Assembly: GCA_021734045.1 (NCBI GenBank)
Contig: JAIPJR010000111.1
Location: forward strand, 1-5,801
DNA length: 5,801 nt
Source: Fidelibacterota bacterium
GTDB lineage: Bacteria; Fidelibacterota; UBA8477
Reading direction: 5' to 3'
The notes under the pieces were generated by a model, which was given only the letters and a program-made list of their open reading frames with translations, did no database searches and was not told where the DNA came from. The position numbers and the translations under genes were made by a program. Position 1 is the first letter of the stretch; each line of letters begins with the position of its first letter. Below are positions 5,089-5,801 of this stretch, piece after piece.

Positions 5089-5801
5089 TCATAATGATTC
5101 ACCCGGAAACCGTTTTTCAGCACTCCAGTTCCCAATCATGGCCTGCGCCGCAGGGTGGATGGAGACCTCAAACCGGTGCGGCACCGGCAGGATGCGCTCA
5201 CCATCCGTGTGCACCGGAATGGCTTTTTCGCTTTCAATTACCAGTTTATCAGTACGGAAATGTTCGATCTCCGGGAGATCACCAATCGTGCCGTTATAAA
5301 GCTTCAGAAAATTGGTAACAATCCTGCGTCGTGCAATTTCTCGCACCAGACAGATATCAAACTTGCTATCGTCCATTAGCGCTCGCGGTGTCAATTGCAG
5401 TCCACCGCCCACATTCCAGCCATTCCCGATGCTGATGAGGAATATCTCCTGGTCCAGCGCCATGTCATTGAATGCCACCCGCATGGGAATCCGGCGAAAG
5501 GAGAAAAATGTGAATCCAATGGCCAGGATGTATTTGGGTGCACCCCGCATGAAGGACAATTTCTGACCAATGTCATTGGCGCGGCCTTCAAATCCGAGTC
5601 CCATCACATTGATAAACCGCCGTCCATTGACTTCCCCCACATCCAAAATTTTAATCTCATGTTTCAGGAGAATGTCCACCGCCTGTGGCACCGAATCCAC
5701 CGGCATGTTACAGCTGCGGGCGAAGTCGTTTCCTGTCCCGATGGGAATAATGCCCAGCGGCATATCCAAGTCGGGCATGCCATTGATAATTTCATTGATC
5801 G
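5089..5801 (-). CDS. Diacylglycerol kinase-family (YegS/DagK-like) lipid kinase, partial (N-terminus beyond right edge)
   Basis: This is a lipid kinase of the DAGK catalytic-domain family, which phosphorylates diacylglycerol or a related lipid with ATP at the membrane. The frame stays open to the right edge: codons before the first internal ATG (5778) read INEIING, which normally follows the nucleotide-binding GGDGT loop. That loop and about 60 residues therefore lie outside the window, and 5778 is not the start. In the 236 residues present I see PLGIIPIGTGNDFAR (14-28), the family's conserved G-T-G/A-N-D block; FINVMGLGFEG (62-72); GNGWNVGGGLQLTP (124-137); a DDSKFD stretch where DGKLD is common; and DGE (198-200), which is catalytic in characterised relatives. 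The C-terminal strand domain is complete, with a short hydrophilic tail. A possible terminator lies about 110 bases downstream. The exact lipid substrate is unknown. Confidence 0.9.
   Translation of the reverse strand, partial: INEIINGMPDLDMPLGIIPIGTGNDFARSCNMPVDSVPQAVDILLKHEIKILDVGEVNGRRFINVMGLGFEGRANDIGQKLSFMRGAPKYILAIGFTFFSFRRIPMRVAFNDMALDQEIFLISIGNGWNVGGGLQLTPRALMDDSKFDICLVREIARRRIVTNFLKLYNGTIGDLPEIEHFRTDKLVIESEKAIPVHTDGERILPVPHRFEVSIHPAAQAMIGNWSAEKRFPGESL

Noticed and set aside
5089-5778. Taking the ATG at 5778 as the start of the lipid kinase
   Set aside because: The frame continues upstream as INEIING, the family's conserved continuation after the GGDGT loop, so the gene is cut by the window edge.

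Overview
The window looks like ordinary chromosome from an uncultured bacterium of medium GC content. The best taxonomic hint is the 133-residue GroES homologue, a form I associate with Bacteroidota, Marinimicrobia and related FCB-group lineages. This assignment is an inference from family resemblance and nothing here proves it. Most genes have recognisable Shine-Dalgarno sites; the lipoprotein gene does not. I see no transposase, integrase, CRISPR array, tRNA or rRNA.

Layout, left to right. A Bax inhibitor-1/YccA-type membrane protein gene (minus strand, cut by the left edge) is transcribed away from an orphan GroES-family gene (plus strand, 723-1124). They share a 229-base divergent intergenic region that contains a GCGAA/TTCGC/GCGAA inverted-repeat cluster. 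GroES converges on a minus-strand gene. The 243-base gap between them holds an AT-rich repetitive stretch, a short palindrome of a type dispersed in many genomes, and a bulged hairpin.

The rest is a run of four minus-strand genes. Read in their own direction they are a diacylglycerol kinase/YegS-type lipid kinase (N-terminus beyond the right edge), an unrecognised lipoprotein with a clear lipobox, a YtcJ-like metal-dependent amidohydrolase starting at TTG, and a class I glutamine-amidotransferase-type hydrolase of the gamma-glutamyl-GABA hydrolase (peptidase C26) family. The last two are separated by only 10 bases. The second gene's ribosome binding site starts one base after the first gene's stop codon, so they are very likely co-transcribed and translationally coupled. 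Both are hydrolases of C-N amide-type bonds, which suggests a small catabolic or scavenging operon; the substrate cannot be read from the sequence. A probable terminator separates the lipid kinase from the lipoprotein, so the four genes are probably not one operon.

I did not find a convincing new biological system. The items most worth a second look are the orphan GroES with its inserted segment, the amidohydrolase/amidohydrolase-partner pair with palindromes upstream, and the unplaced lipoprotein with no ribosome binding site and a possible internal duplication.
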